A stretch of DNA of 25,286 bases from positions 1 through 25,286 of the forward strand of contig JBBQWS010000049.1 of NCBI GenBank assembly GCA_038210415.1, read 5' to 3'. Of the stretch, positions 14,482 to 22,946 are shown piece by piece (position 1 is the first letter of the stretch; the number at the start of each line of letters is the position of its first letter). The notes beneath the pieces are model-generated. The model did not search any database and was not told the origin of the DNA. It worked only from the letters and a program-made list of their open reading frames with translations. Made by a program: the position numbers and the translations under genes. This DNA comes from JBBQWS01 sp038210415 (GTDB taxonomy: Bacteria; Actinomycetota; Actinomycetes; Prado026).

Positions 14482-15731
14482 CAGTCGTCGTCCTCTTCGC
14501 CAGCACGCAGCAGCTCGGCCAGGTCGTAGCCGGCCCGGACAAAGCGTTCCTCGTGCGGCGGGAAGCCGCCGCCGCGAACCAGCCGCTCGGCCCGAGTGAC
14601 GAAGACGTCCGCGACCTCGACGACGTCACCCTCGACCCGCCCCGGCACCGCAGCGATCTCGCGGACCCGGCGAGCGCCGGCCACGTCGGTGGCGGTGTGG
14701 ACCACCAGATCGACGGACGCCGCCACGGTAGGCACCACGAAAGATGTGGTGACGTTCTCTCCGGCGAGCAGCGGCAGGGTGCACAACTTCGTGATCGCCT
14801 CCCGCGCGGAGTTCGCGTGGACCGTCGCCATGCCCGGTACACCAGAATTCAGAGCCACGAGGAGGTCGAGGCACTCCTCCTGGCGCACCTCCCCCACGAC
14901 GATGCGGTTCGGGCGCATGCGCAGGGCCTCCTTCACGAGGCGGCGCAACGGGATCGCGCCACTGCCCTCGAGGTTCGGCTGCCGAGTCTGCAACGCCACG
15001 GTGTCCGGGATCAGCGGCTGCAACTCGAAGACCTCCTCGCAACTGATCAGCCGTTGATGCGCCGGGATCGCGTTGACCAGGGTGTTCAGCAGGGTGGTCT
15101 TGCCGGCCTGGGTGCCCCCCGCAACGACGATGTTGAGCCCGCTCACCACTGCTGCCTCGAGGAAGCGCGCAGCGGGCCGGGTCAGCGTCCCCAACTCGAC
15201 GAGGTCGTCGAGGTGCGCGGCCCGCACGACGAACTTCCGGATGTTCACCGCCCAGTGCCGTCGGGTGACGTCCGGGACCACGACGTGCAGCCTGCTGCCG
15301 TCGGGCAGGGCGGCGTCGACGAACGGAGACGACACATCGACCCGGCGACCGGACGACTTCAACATGCGCTCGACGAGGTCCTCGACGACCCGGGGGCCGA
15401 GCACGGTGGTCGTGAGCTCGCTACGCCCGCCGCGCGCGATGAACACCCGGCCGGGCTCGTTGACCCAGATCTCCTCGACCGCCGGATCGTCGAGGAACCG
15501 CTGCAGCGGCCCGAAGCCGGCGACCGAAGCCAGCACCTCGCGCACCACGGAAGCGCCGTCGGTCAGCCCCGGCCGCCCCTCGCGAGCGCGGCGATCGCCG
15601 TAGTCATCGACGACCTCCTCGACGAGCCCGCGCATCGCCGCGGGCTCGGCAAGAGGGTCGAGCCCGCGGTCGCGAACAAGACCGCGCACGAGATCGCGAA
15701 CCTCGGCCTCCGCCAGCGCAGCCGCATCCAT
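14481..15731 (-). CDS. tadA: Tad pilus assembly ATPase TadA (CpaF)
   Basis: A 416-residue secretion ATPase. The N-terminal domain ends at FGPLQRFLDDPAVEEIWVN, the CpaF signature. The Walker A motif GGTQAGKTT is at 205-213. The Asp box ISCEEVFELQ, the Walker B region RIVVGEVRQEE and the His box MATVHANSAREA follow. It powers pilin export and assembly at the cytoplasmic membrane. The ATG at 15731 is preceded by a G-rich stretch. The frame is open much further upstream, but that part overlaps the divergent regulator and has no family similarity. No tadZ, rcpA or prepilin peptidase gene lies in the window. Confidence 0.92.
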   Translation of the reverse strand: MDAAALAEAEVRDLVRGLVRDRGLDPLAEPAAMRGLVEEVVDDYGDRRAREGRPGLTDGASVVREVLASVAGFGPLQRFLDDPAVEEIWVNEPGRVFIARGGRSELTTTVLGPRVVEDLVERMLKSSGRRVDVSSPFVDAALPDGSRLHVVVPDVTRRHWAVNIRKFVVRAAHLDDLVELGTLTRPAARFLEAAVVSGLNIVVAGGTQAGKTTLLNTLVNAIPAHQRLISCEEVFELQPLIPDTVALQTRQPNLEGSGAIPLRRLVKEALRMRPNRIVVGEVRQEECLDLLVALNSGVPGMATVHANSAREAITKLCTLPLLAGENVTTSFVVPTVAASVDLVVHTATDVAGARRVREIAAVPGRVEGDVVEVADVFVTRAERLVRGGGFPPHEERFVRAGYDLAELLRAGEEDDD

Positions 15732-15760
15732 CGCCAAGCCCCCCGTTCGTCGATGCGCTG

Positions 15761-15790
15761 ACGCTACGGAGTCCGCCGACCCGTCGACAA
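15761..15790 (-). promoter_or_regulatory. Candidate promoter of the Tad operon
   Basis: On the minus strand TTGTCG (15785-15790) and TAGCGT (15761-15766) are 18 bases apart, about 30 bases before the tadA start. They lie in the 151-bp gap shared with the divergent LysR gene. Confidence 0.35.
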
Positions 15791-15882
15791 CACCCAACTT
15801 CGCACCTGTGGACAACCACCGATCGGCAGCCGGCGGCGCCTCCCGACTCGCCGGTCCAGCCAGGCGAGGTACGTTGCAACTC

Positions 15883-16839
15883 GTGACCCCCACCCAGCTT
15901 CGCGCGTTCGCCGCCGTCGTGCGGCTGGGCTCGGTCAAGCAGGCGGCGGCCAGCCTCAAGGTGTCCGAGGCCGCGGTGTCCCTGCACGTCGCCCAGCTGC
16001 GCAAGGAGCTCGGCGACAAGCTGTTCGTCCCCACCGGCGCCGGGCTCGCCTTCACCCCCGGCGGCCTTCGACTGGCCAGCCGGGCGGCCGAGATGCTGGG
16101 TCTGCAGGACCGCACGATCCTCGAGGTCAGCCAGGCCGCAAGCGGGCGACGGCTGCTGCGGGTCGCCGTGTCGAGCCTGTTCGCCGAGCACGCGGCGCCC
16201 GGGCTGATCGAGCTCTTCGCCAGCCGGGCCGACGACCTCGACGTCGAGCTCAGCGAGCACAGCCCCCGCGAGTTCAACTCGTTGCTGCTCACCCGCGCGG
16301 TCGACGTCGCGATCGGGCCTCGGCCGGGCGACCTCGACGAGTCGATCGTGTGCACGCCGTTCCTCAACTACCAGGTCATCGCGGTGACGGCGCCCGACCA
16401 CCCGATGGCCAAGGCCCAGCCGACGCTCGGGCAGCTACGCGACCAGACCTGGTTGCTCGGACCCTCCGCGGCCTCCGACATCGGTGGCGTCCCGGCGCTG
16501 CTACGTCGCATCTGCGTACCCGAGGAGAACCAGCAGATCTTCCAGAGTCACGCGGCTGCGCTGGAGGAGACGAAGCGGGGTCGAGGGATCGCCCTGGCGG
16601 TGTCGTTCGCCATCGCGCAGGACCTCGCCGGCGGGACGCTCAAGCGGGTGGCCGGGCCGGCGCTGCAGACCGAGGGGGTGTGGAGCATCCTCGCCCCGAA
16701 CGAGCGCGGCGCACCGCCCGCGGTCGCCGAGCTGACCCGCTTCGTCACCACTCCCCGAGCCACCCAGGCGATGCTGCGCGGCTCGGGAGTCACCCTCGGC
16801 CGGTTCCGGCCTTCGATCCACGTGACCCTCTGGAGCTAG
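15883..16839 (+). CDS. LysR-family transcriptional regulator, likely regulator of the cox operon
   Basis: A 318-residue LysR regulator. The N-terminal winged helix-turn-helix spans residues 1-60 (TPTQLRAFAAVVRLGSVKQAAASLKVSEAAVS region, then LRKELGDKLFV). The LysR substrate-binding domain starts near residue 90 (RRLLRVAVSSLFAEHAAPGLI) and contains DVAIGPRPGDL. GTG at 15883 gives the usual start two residues before PTQLRAF. A TTG at 15874 has a better placed AGGT and would add three residues. The gene converges on coxE and its last 50 bases overlap the end of that gene. CutR, a LysR protein, controls CO dehydrogenase genes in mycobacteria, which supports the same job here by context only. Confidence 0.88.
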   Translation: MTPTQLRAFAAVVRLGSVKQAAASLKVSEAAVSLHVAQLRKELGDKLFVPTGAGLAFTPGGLRLASRAAEMLGLQDRTILEVSQAASGRRLLRVAVSSLFAEHAAPGLIELFASRADDLDVELSEHSPREFNSLLLTRAVDVAIGPRPGDLDESIVCTPFLNYQVIAVTAPDHPMAKAQPTLGQLRDQTWLLGPSAASDIGGVPALLRRICVPEENQQIFQSHAAALEETKRGRGIALAVSFAIAQDLAGGTLKRVAGPALQTEGVWSILAPNERGAPPAVAELTRFVTTPRATQAMLRGSGVTLGRFRPSIHVTLWS

Positions 16840-18055
16840 GCCGCGCGCCGGTCTCGGTGATCTCGGCCACCACCCGTTCCAGCGACCGGAACGTGTCGGC
16901 AGGGAGCAGGACGTCGCAGTAGGGCAAGGCCGCAGCCATGGTCGCGACCCTCGGCTCGAACCCGGGCGCACCCGCCCGGGGGTTCATCCAGATCACCCGG
17001 TGCGCACGTCGGCGCAGCCTTGCCATCGCGGCGCCCAGCTGCTCGGGCGGGTCGCTGTCCCAGCCGTCGGAGCCGATCACGACGATCGCCCCGCGCAGCG
17101 TCCCGCCGTGCCTCGACGAGAGCAGCGACTGGAGGTTGGTGGCGATCCGGGTCCCGCCGAACCGGTCGACGACCCGCTCTGTCGCCTGCTCGATCGCCAC
17201 CTCCGCGGACCGGTGCGCCAGCACCGTCGTCAGCCGGGTCGACGTCGTGGCGAACGCGAAGACCTCGGCGTGCGTCGCCAACGTCATCGCCCGCATCAGG
17301 TGCAGGTACGCGACCGCCTGGGCCTGCATCGACTGGCTGACGTCGCAGAGCAGAACGACGCGCCGCGGCTTGTCGACTGGGCTGACCCGCACGAGGTGGA
17401 TCGGCTCCCAGCCGGTGCGCCGCGACCGGGCGATGGTCGGGCGGACCGCGATCCGGTGCCCGCCCGGGTCGATCGCCACCCGCCGCGACCGACGGGCCGG
17501 CCACACCCGCAACGCCTCCTCGATCCACCGCCCCAGCAGCTCCATCTGGGGCGGGCTCAGCCGCTCGAACGGGACGTCGGCCAGGCCAGCGATCTCGCTG
17601 GGCAGGCGCTCGGGGACACCGAAGATGCTGTCCGAGTCGTCGGCTTCGGCGACCACGGGCGGCAGCGTGGCCCAGGGCAGGCCGGTAGCCGCCTCGTCCT
17701 CGGGAGACTTCCCCGGCACGGCGATCAGGGTGTCGTCCTCGGGCTTCGGCGATCCCAGCGGTGTGCGACGGGCGTGGGGGTCGACCTCGAGCGTCGCGTT
17801 GTCGAAGACGTCGGCGAAGACCGCATCGAAGTCGGCGAGCTCGGACCGCCTGCGCACCAAGGAGATCCGTGCGGCCCAGTAGAGCCGGGCCTTGGAGTCC
17901 GGCCCAGAGACCCGCAACGCCTGCACGAGGTCGCCGACGGCGGTGACGCCGACGGGCACACCCGCCGCGCGCAACCGGGTCGCGAGCGCCACGGCAAACG
18001 CCGCCCGGTCCACGCCGGGCAGCAGCGCCGGAGCGCCCGCCGGGTCAACGGGCAA
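16790..18055 (-). CDS. coxE: VWA domain protein CoxE, CO dehydrogenase maturation
   Basis: A 421-residue protein of the CoxE family. The N-terminal half is helical (FAVALATRLRAAGVPVG, LYWAARISLVRRRSELADFD). The C-terminal half is a von Willebrand A domain with the metal site DVSQSM (Asp238, Ser240, Ser242) and IVVIGSDGWDSD. CoxE works with the AAA+ ATPase CoxD to complete the Mo-S-Cu centre of CO dehydrogenase. The TTG at 18055 is preceded by GGTGA and follows the coxG stop by six bases. A later GTG (VDRAAF) is possible. The 3' end overlaps the convergent LysR gene by 50 bp. Confidence 0.87.
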   Translation of the reverse strand: MPVDPAGAPALLPGVDRAAFAVALATRLRAAGVPVGVTAVGDLVQALRVSGPDSKARLYWAARISLVRRRSELADFDAVFADVFDNATLEVDPHARRTPLGSPKPEDDTLIAVPGKSPEDEAATGLPWATLPPVVAEADDSDSIFGVPERLPSEIAGLADVPFERLSPPQMELLGRWIEEALRVWPARRSRRVAIDPGGHRIAVRPTIARSRRTGWEPIHLVRVSPVDKPRRVVLLCDVSQSMQAQAVAYLHLMRAMTLATHAEVFAFATTSTRLTTVLAHRSAEVAIEQATERVVDRFGGTRIATNLQSLLSSRHGGTLRGAIVVIGSDGWDSDPPEQLGAAMARLRRRAHRVIWMNPRAGAPGFEPRVATMAAALPYCDVLLPADTFRSLERVVAEITETGARPSSRGSRGSKAGTGRG

Positions 18056-18061
18056 GCGGGA

Positions 18062-18736
18062 TCACCGTTCTCTCCGCACGATGAGGTAGATCACGATGGC
18101 GACGACCACGGCTCCGCCGATCGCGACCGGGATGGCTCGCTTGTAGATCGAGCTGCCGGCGATGCTCATCAGGTCGAGCGGCTCGGGCTCGGTCTCGGAC
18201 ACGATCACCCGGTGCCCGCTCGTCGGCGTCGCCACCTCGCCGACCGGGGCCACCGCCTCGGCTCCCTCGAGCCCGGCCGGGCTTACGGGAATCGGGACGA
18301 GCAGCTTGGTCTCGAGGTTGTTGACGAACTCGCCGAGCAGCTTCTCCGACACCTCCTTGATCACCCCGCTGCCGAACTGCGCGATCTTGCCGGTGATGTT
18401 GAGGTCGGTGTTGACGGTGACCCGGGTCCGGTCGCCGTCAGCGTGCAGCTGCGCGCTGATGGCTGCGTTCACGTTGCCGGCCCCACGGGAGTCCTTGCCC
18501 TTGGCGTCGATGATCGCGTGGTACGCGTCGTCGTCCTTCTCGCGGAACTGCGCCGTCCCGGCGTAGTCGCTGATCACCGGACCGACCTTGATCTTGGCTT
18601 TGCCCTGGTAGACGTCGCCGTCGACCCCAGTGAGCTGCGCTCCCGGCAGGCAGGGCGCGATCCCCTCCAGGTCGGTGAGCACGTCCCAGGCCCGCTGGAT
18701 CGGGACGTTGACGGTGAACTCGTTGTCGATCTTCAT
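18062..18736 (-). CDS. coxG: CoxG family protein (SRPBCC fold) with membrane anchor
   Basis: A 224-residue protein. Residues 1-150 are the CoxG/SRPBCC lipid-binding-type domain (MKIDNEFTVNVPIQRAWDVL, PGAQLTGVDGDVYQGKAKIKVGP, ITGKIAQFGSGVI). A low-complexity linker follows, and then a C-terminal membrane helix (VAIGGAVVVAIVIYLIV) with a basic end. CoxG anchors or links CO dehydrogenase to the membrane so that electrons reach the quinone pool; a hydrophobic-ligand pocket is the family's key feature. The ATG at 18736 has AAAGG upstream. The gap to coxD is 19 bases. Confidence 0.9.
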   Translation of the reverse strand: MKIDNEFTVNVPIQRAWDVLTDLEGIAPCLPGAQLTGVDGDVYQGKAKIKVGPVISDYAGTAQFREKDDDAYHAIIDAKGKDSRGAGNVNAAISAQLHADGDRTRVTVNTDLNITGKIAQFGSGVIKEVSEKLLGEFVNNLETKLLVPIPVSPAGLEGAEAVAPVGEVATPTSGHRVIVSETEPEPLDLMSIAGSSIYKRAIPVAIGGAVVVAIVIYLIVRRER

Positions 18737-18755
18737 GGTGGCCTTTCTCTGAGGG

Positions 18756-19646
18756 TCAGGCTGATGCTGGTTGCCCGTAGCCCAGGTTGTCGAGAGCTTC
18801 GGTCATGGTGTCGCGATCGTCCGGCGTCTTCGCGATGCAGACCATCGTGCGGACGATGTCGGAGCGTACGAGCTCGGTGGCCCCGAGGCGCGACAGCGCG
18901 GCGACCCAGTCGATGGTCTCGGCCATGCCGGGAGCCTTGTCGAGGTCGAGCTGGCGGATCCGTCCGATGAACTCCGTGGTGGATCCGATCAGTGGCTCGG
19001 CGGCGGCCGGCACGGTCCGGCGAAGGATCGCTGCCGCGCGTTCCGGGGCCGGGAAATCGATCCAGTGGTAGAGGCAGCGGCGGCGCAGGGCGTCGTGCAG
19101 CTCGCGGCTACGGTTCGACGTGAGCACCACGATGGGCCGCCGGGCCGCGGTGAACGTGCCCAGCTCGGGCACCGTGATCGAGGCCTCACCGAGGAACTCG
19201 AACAGCAGCGCCTCGAACTCGTCGTCCGCGCGGTCGATCTCGTCGATCAGCAGCACTGGCGGGTTCGGCCCGTCGTACCGGATCGCCCGCAGGATCGGCC
19301 GTTCCTGCAGGAACTCCTCGGTGAAGAGGTCGGCGTCGGTGAGCTTCTCGTGCCGAGACTCGGCGAGTCGGATCGCGAGCAGCTGCCGCTGGTAGTTCCA
19401 CTCGTACAGGGCCTCGCTGACGGTCAGCCCTTCGTAGCACTGCAGCCGGATCAGCGGGGTGCCGAGCGCACGGGCGAGCGCCTTGGCCGCGGTCGTCTTG
19501 CCGACGCCGGGCTCGCCCTCGAGCAGCAACGGCTGTCCCAGCGCCATGGCGAAGAACAGCGCCGTGGCCAGCCCTTCGTCGACGAGGTAGTCGACCTCGT
19601 CCAAGCACTGCTGCACGTCAGCCGCGTCCGCGAACTCCCGGCTCAT
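18756..19646 (-). CDS. coxD: MoxR-type AAA+ ATPase CoxD, CO dehydrogenase maturation
   Basis: A 296-residue AAA+ ATPase of the MoxR/CoxD type. Walker A is GEPGVGKTT (44-52), Walker B is VLLIDEIDRAD, sensor 1 is VVLTSNRSRELHDALRRR and the arginine-rich region follows. The stretch YEGLTVSEALYEWNYQRQLL is characteristic of CoxD-like members. CoxD is needed for inserting sulfur and copper into the active site of CO dehydrogenase, together with CoxE. The ATG at 19646 overlaps the stop codon of the upstream XdhC-type gene by four bases (ATGA), fixing the start despite an open frame further upstream. Confidence 0.9.
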   Translation of the reverse strand: MSREFADAADVQQCLDEVDYLVDEGLATALFFAMALGQPLLLEGEPGVGKTTAAKALARALGTPLIRLQCYEGLTVSEALYEWNYQRQLLAIRLAESRHEKLTDADLFTEEFLQERPILRAIRYDGPNPPVLLIDEIDRADDEFEALLFEFLGEASITVPELGTFTAARRPIVVLTSNRSRELHDALRRRCLYHWIDFPAPERAAAILRRTVPAAAEPLIGSTTEFIGRIRQLDLDKAPGMAETIDWVAALSRLGATELVRSDIVRTMVCIAKTPDDRDTMTEALDNLGYGQPASA

Positions 19647-20539
19647 CGCATCGAAGCGGTCTCGGCGTACCGGTCGCGGCATCCGGGGTTGCAGAACCAG
19701 AACGTCTCGTCGCCGACGACGAGCGAAGGCGTGTCCGGCATCACCGTCACGGTCATGCCGCACACCGGGTCGATCACCTGGACCGGGACGGGGGCCGACG
19801 CCTGCTGCCCGTTCGACACCGGGACCGGATTGCTCCGCACCGAGGTGATCACCTCGGCGAGGATGGACAGCGCGACCTCGGGCGCCGTACGGGCGCCGAT
19901 GTCGAGGCCGGCCGGGGTGCTGATCCGGGCCCGCTCGGCGTCGGTCAGAGCGAGGTCGTCGAGCACCGCCTGCCCGCGTCGGCGGCTCGCCACCAGGGCG
20001 ATGTACGGGACGCCGGCGTCGAGCGCGTCCCTGATGGCCTGCTCCTCGTCGCGTCCGTGGCTGGCTACGATCACGGCCGCAGCCGGCTCGCCACCGGCCT
20101 GCCCCCCGGACCGCACGACGGTGTAGCCGAGCAGCGCCGACATCTCCTCGAGCGCGTCAGCCACCGGGGTGTGCCCGGCCACGCGCACCAAGGGCGCCGG
20201 CAGCATCGGCTCGAGGAAGATCTCCAAGGCACCTCCGGACAGGCACGGGTTCACGACCACCTGGGCTCCCGGTGACTCCGGGAACTCCGCCTCGCCCTCG
20301 GGCAGCACGCGCAGCAGGACGGTGCGCCCGTCCTTGAGGGCGCCGAGCGCCGCTGTCCGCACGGACAGCTCGGCACACTGTCCGCCGACGAAACCCTCGA
20401 TCGATCCGTCGGCCAGGATCACGGCATCGTCACCGGCCTTGGCCGACGTCGGGACCTGGGCCCGCACGACCGTGGCATGGACGAACGGGACCCGCCCGGC
20501 GGTCAGCTCGCTGACCCGCAAAGACATCCGGCTCGTCAC
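19643..20539 (-). CDS. XdhC/CoxF-type maturation protein with C-terminal YHS domain
   Basis: A 298-residue protein. The N-terminal XdhC/CoxI domain (about 1-75) contains ATVVRAQVPTSAKAGDDAVI and the cysteine block GSIEGFVGGQCAE. A Rossmann-type C-terminal XdhC domain follows (about 120-225), with AAAVIVASHGRDEEQAI, GVPYIALVASRRRG and TPAGLDIGARTAPEVALSI. The last 42 residues are a YHS domain: DPVCGM (Cys260), then FWFCNPGC (Cys283, Cys287). XdhC proteins protect and sulfurate the molybdenum cofactor of this enzyme family. YHS domains bind metal, so a link with copper delivery is possible but unproven. The GTG at 20539 follows a well-placed GGAGG and lies 14 bases after coxL. Confidence 0.87.
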   Translation of the reverse strand: MTSRMSLRVSELTAGRVPFVHATVVRAQVPTSAKAGDDAVILADGSIEGFVGGQCAELSVRTAALGALKDGRTVLLRVLPEGEAEFPESPGAQVVVNPCLSGGALEIFLEPMLPAPLVRVAGHTPVADALEEMSALLGYTVVRSGGQAGGEPAAAVIVASHGRDEEQAIRDALDAGVPYIALVASRRRGQAVLDDLALTDAERARISTPAGLDIGARTAPEVALSILAEVITSVRSNPVPVSNGQQASAPVPVQVIDPVCGMTVTVMPDTPSLVVGDETFWFCNPGCRDRYAETASMR

Positions 20540-20552
20540 GCAGGCCTCCGCA

Positions 20553-22946
20553 TCAGATCGGGGGAAGAGGTCGGCCCTGCATGGCATCCCACACCCTGGA
20601 GGGGGTGAGCGGCATGTCGGCGTGCCGGATGCCGTACGGCTTGAGCGCGTCGACCACCGCGTTGACGATGGCCGGCGGCGAGCCGACGGTTGCGGACTCG
20701 CCGATTCCCTTGGCACCGATCGGGTGGTGCGGCGACGGGGTGACGGTGAAGCCCGTCTCCCAGTCGGGCACCTCGAGGGCGGTGGGGATCAGGTAGTCCA
20801 TCAGCGAACCGCCGAGGCAGTTGCCGTTCTCGTCGAACGCGATCATCTCCATCAGCGCCATCCCGACGCCGTCGGTGAGACCACCGTGCACCTGGCCCTC
20901 GATGATCATCGGGTTGATCCGGGTGCCACAGTCGTCGACCGCGATGAACCGGCGCACCTTGACCTGTGCGGTGCCGGGGTCGATGTCGACGACGCAGATG
21001 TACGCGCCGTTGGGGTAGGTCAGGTTGGAGGGGTTGTAGCAGATCTGCGCCTCGAGCCCGCCCTCGATCCCGTCGGGCAGGTCGCCAGCACCGTGTGCCC
21101 GCATCGCGATGTCCTGGATGGTCACCGACTTCGACGCGTCGCCCTTGACGCGGAACGAACCCTTGTCCCAGTCGAGGTCGGCGACGGACACCTCGAGCAT
21201 GCCCGACGCGATGATCCGGGCCTTGTCGCGGACCTTTCTGGCGACGAGGGCAGCAGCGGCGCCCGAGACCGGCGTGGACCGGCTGCCGTACGTGCCGAGG
21301 CCGAACGGTGTCTGGTCGGTGTCGCCGTGGACGACCTCGATGTCCGCAGGCGGGATGCCGATCTCCTCGGCCACGATCTGCGCGAACGTGGTCTCGTGGC
21401 CCTGGCCCTGGGTCTGCACCGACAGCCGCACGACGGCCTTGCCGGTCGGGTGGATCCGCAGCTCGCAGCCGTCGGCCATGCCCAGCCCGAGGATATCCAT
21501 GTCCTTGCGCGGACCAGCGCCGACGGCCTCGGTGAAGAACGCGACGCCGATCCCCATCAGCTCGCCGTTGGCCCGCTTCTCGACCTGCTCCTTGCGCAGC
21601 TCGTCGTACCCGGCGATCCGCATGGCCTCGCGCATCGTGGGCTCGTAGTTGCCCGAGTCGTAGACCCAGCCGGTCTTGGACTCGTACGGGAACTGCTCCG
21701 GCTTGATGAAGTTCTTCAGCCTCAGCTCGACCGGGTCCATCTTCAGGTCGTAAGCGAGGACGTCGACCATCCGCTCGATCAGGTAGACGGCCTCGGTGAT
21801 CCGGAACGAGCAGGCGTACGCGACACCGCCCGGCGCCTTGTTGGTGTAGACCGCGGTCATCGAGCAGTAGGCGGCCTCGATGTCGTAGCTGCCGGTGAAG
21901 ACGCCGAAGAAACCGGCGGGGTACTTCACCGGCGCGGCCGTGCCGTTGAACGCGCCGTGGTCGGCGAGCACGTGTGTGCGGACCGCGAGGATCTTGCCAT
22001 CCTTCGTGGCCGCGATCTCGCCGCGCATGATGTAGTCGCGGGCGAAACCGGTGCTCGTGAGATTCTCCGAGCGGTCCTCCATCCACTTGACCGGCTTGCC
22101 GGTGAGCAGCGAGCCGACGATGGCGCAGACGTAGCCGGGGTAGATCGGGACCTTGTTGCCGAAGCCCCCGCCGATGTCGGGCGCGATCACGCGGATCTTG
22201 TGCTCGGGCAGCCCGGCCACGATCGCATAGAGGGTGCGGTGCGCGTGCGGGGCCTGCGTCGTCGACCAGAGCGTGAGCTTGCCGTCGATGGGGTCGTAGT
22301 CGGCGACCGCGCCGCAGGTCTCCATCGGGGCGGGGTGCACGCGCGGGTAGACGATGTCCTCGGTGACGACGACCTCCGCGCGGGCGAACACCGCGGCGGT
22401 TGCGTCGGCGTCGCCGGTCTCCCAGTCGAAGCAGTGGTTGTTGGTCTTGCCCTCGAGGTCGGTGCGGATCACCGGCGCGGACGGGTCCAGCGCCTTGCGG
22501 GCGTCGATGACCGGCTCGAGGAACTCGTACTCGACGTCGATCAGCTCGAGCGCGTCGCGCGCGGAGTAGCGGTCCTCGGCGACGACGAACGCGACCTCCT
22601 GGCCCTGGAACCGCACCTTGTCGGTGGCTAGCACGGCCTGCACGTCGTTCGACAGGGTCGGCATCCAGGCCAGGCCCTTCTCGGCCAGCATCGCGCCGGT
22701 GACGACGAGCTTGACCTTGGGCTGGGCCTGCGCCGCCGTCGTGTCGATGCTGACGATCCGGGCGTGCGCCATCGGCGCCCGCAGGATCGCCAGGTGCAGC
22801 ATGCCGGTGAGCTGGACGTCGTCGACGAACCGGCCCTTGCCCCGGACCAGACGCGGGTCCTCCTTGCGCAGCATCCGACCGTAGCCGACCGGCTTCTGGT
22901 CGTTGTCCTCGAACTCGGTGACCGGGCGGTCGGACACTTCGGTCAT
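20553..22946 (-). CDS. coxL: Form I aerobic CO dehydrogenase large subunit CoxL
   Basis: A 797-residue molybdenum hydroxylase. The active-site loop reads VAYACSFR with Cys379, which matches the AYXCSFR signature of form I (true) CO dehydrogenases; this cysteine bridges copper in the Mo-S-Cu centre. The catalytic glutamate is Glu750 in GAKGIGESA. Other cofactor-binding blocks are GGGFGNKVPIYP and QTQGQGHETTFAQIV. It oxidises CO to CO2 with water and passes electrons to CoxS. The ATG at 22946 overlaps the coxS stop (ATGA). Length and residue spacing are close to the Oligotropha enzyme (Cys388, Glu763). Confidence 0.97.
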   Translation of the reverse strand: MTEVSDRPVTEFEDNDQKPVGYGRMLRKEDPRLVRGKGRFVDDVQLTGMLHLAILRAPMAHARIVSIDTTAAQAQPKVKLVVTGAMLAEKGLAWMPTLSNDVQAVLATDKVRFQGQEVAFVVAEDRYSARDALELIDVEYEFLEPVIDARKALDPSAPVIRTDLEGKTNNHCFDWETGDADATAAVFARAEVVVTEDIVYPRVHPAPMETCGAVADYDPIDGKLTLWSTTQAPHAHRTLYAIVAGLPEHKIRVIAPDIGGGFGNKVPIYPGYVCAIVGSLLTGKPVKWMEDRSENLTSTGFARDYIMRGEIAATKDGKILAVRTHVLADHGAFNGTAAPVKYPAGFFGVFTGSYDIEAAYCSMTAVYTNKAPGGVAYACSFRITEAVYLIERMVDVLAYDLKMDPVELRLKNFIKPEQFPYESKTGWVYDSGNYEPTMREAMRIAGYDELRKEQVEKRANGELMGIGVAFFTEAVGAGPRKDMDILGLGMADGCELRIHPTGKAVVRLSVQTQGQGHETTFAQIVAEEIGIPPADIEVVHGDTDQTPFGLGTYGSRSTPVSGAAAALVARKVRDKARIIASGMLEVSVADLDWDKGSFRVKGDASKSVTIQDIAMRAHGAGDLPDGIEGGLEAQICYNPSNLTYPNGAYICVVDIDPGTAQVKVRRFIAVDDCGTRINPMIIEGQVHGGLTDGVGMALMEMIAFDENGNCLGGSLMDYLIPTALEVPDWETGFTVTPSPHHPIGAKGIGESATVGSPPAIVNAVVDALKPYGIRHADMPLTPSRVWDAMQGRPLPPI

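Noticed and set aside
14481..16367. A longer reading of tadA starting far upstream
   Set aside because: The extra 212 codons run antisense through the LysR gene and have no TadA similarity. The start at 15731 gives the normal length.
20169..22631. An 820-codon open frame opposite coxL
   Set aside because: It is the antisense of a well-supported CoxL gene, rich in Arg, Asp and Val as expected for a shadow frame.
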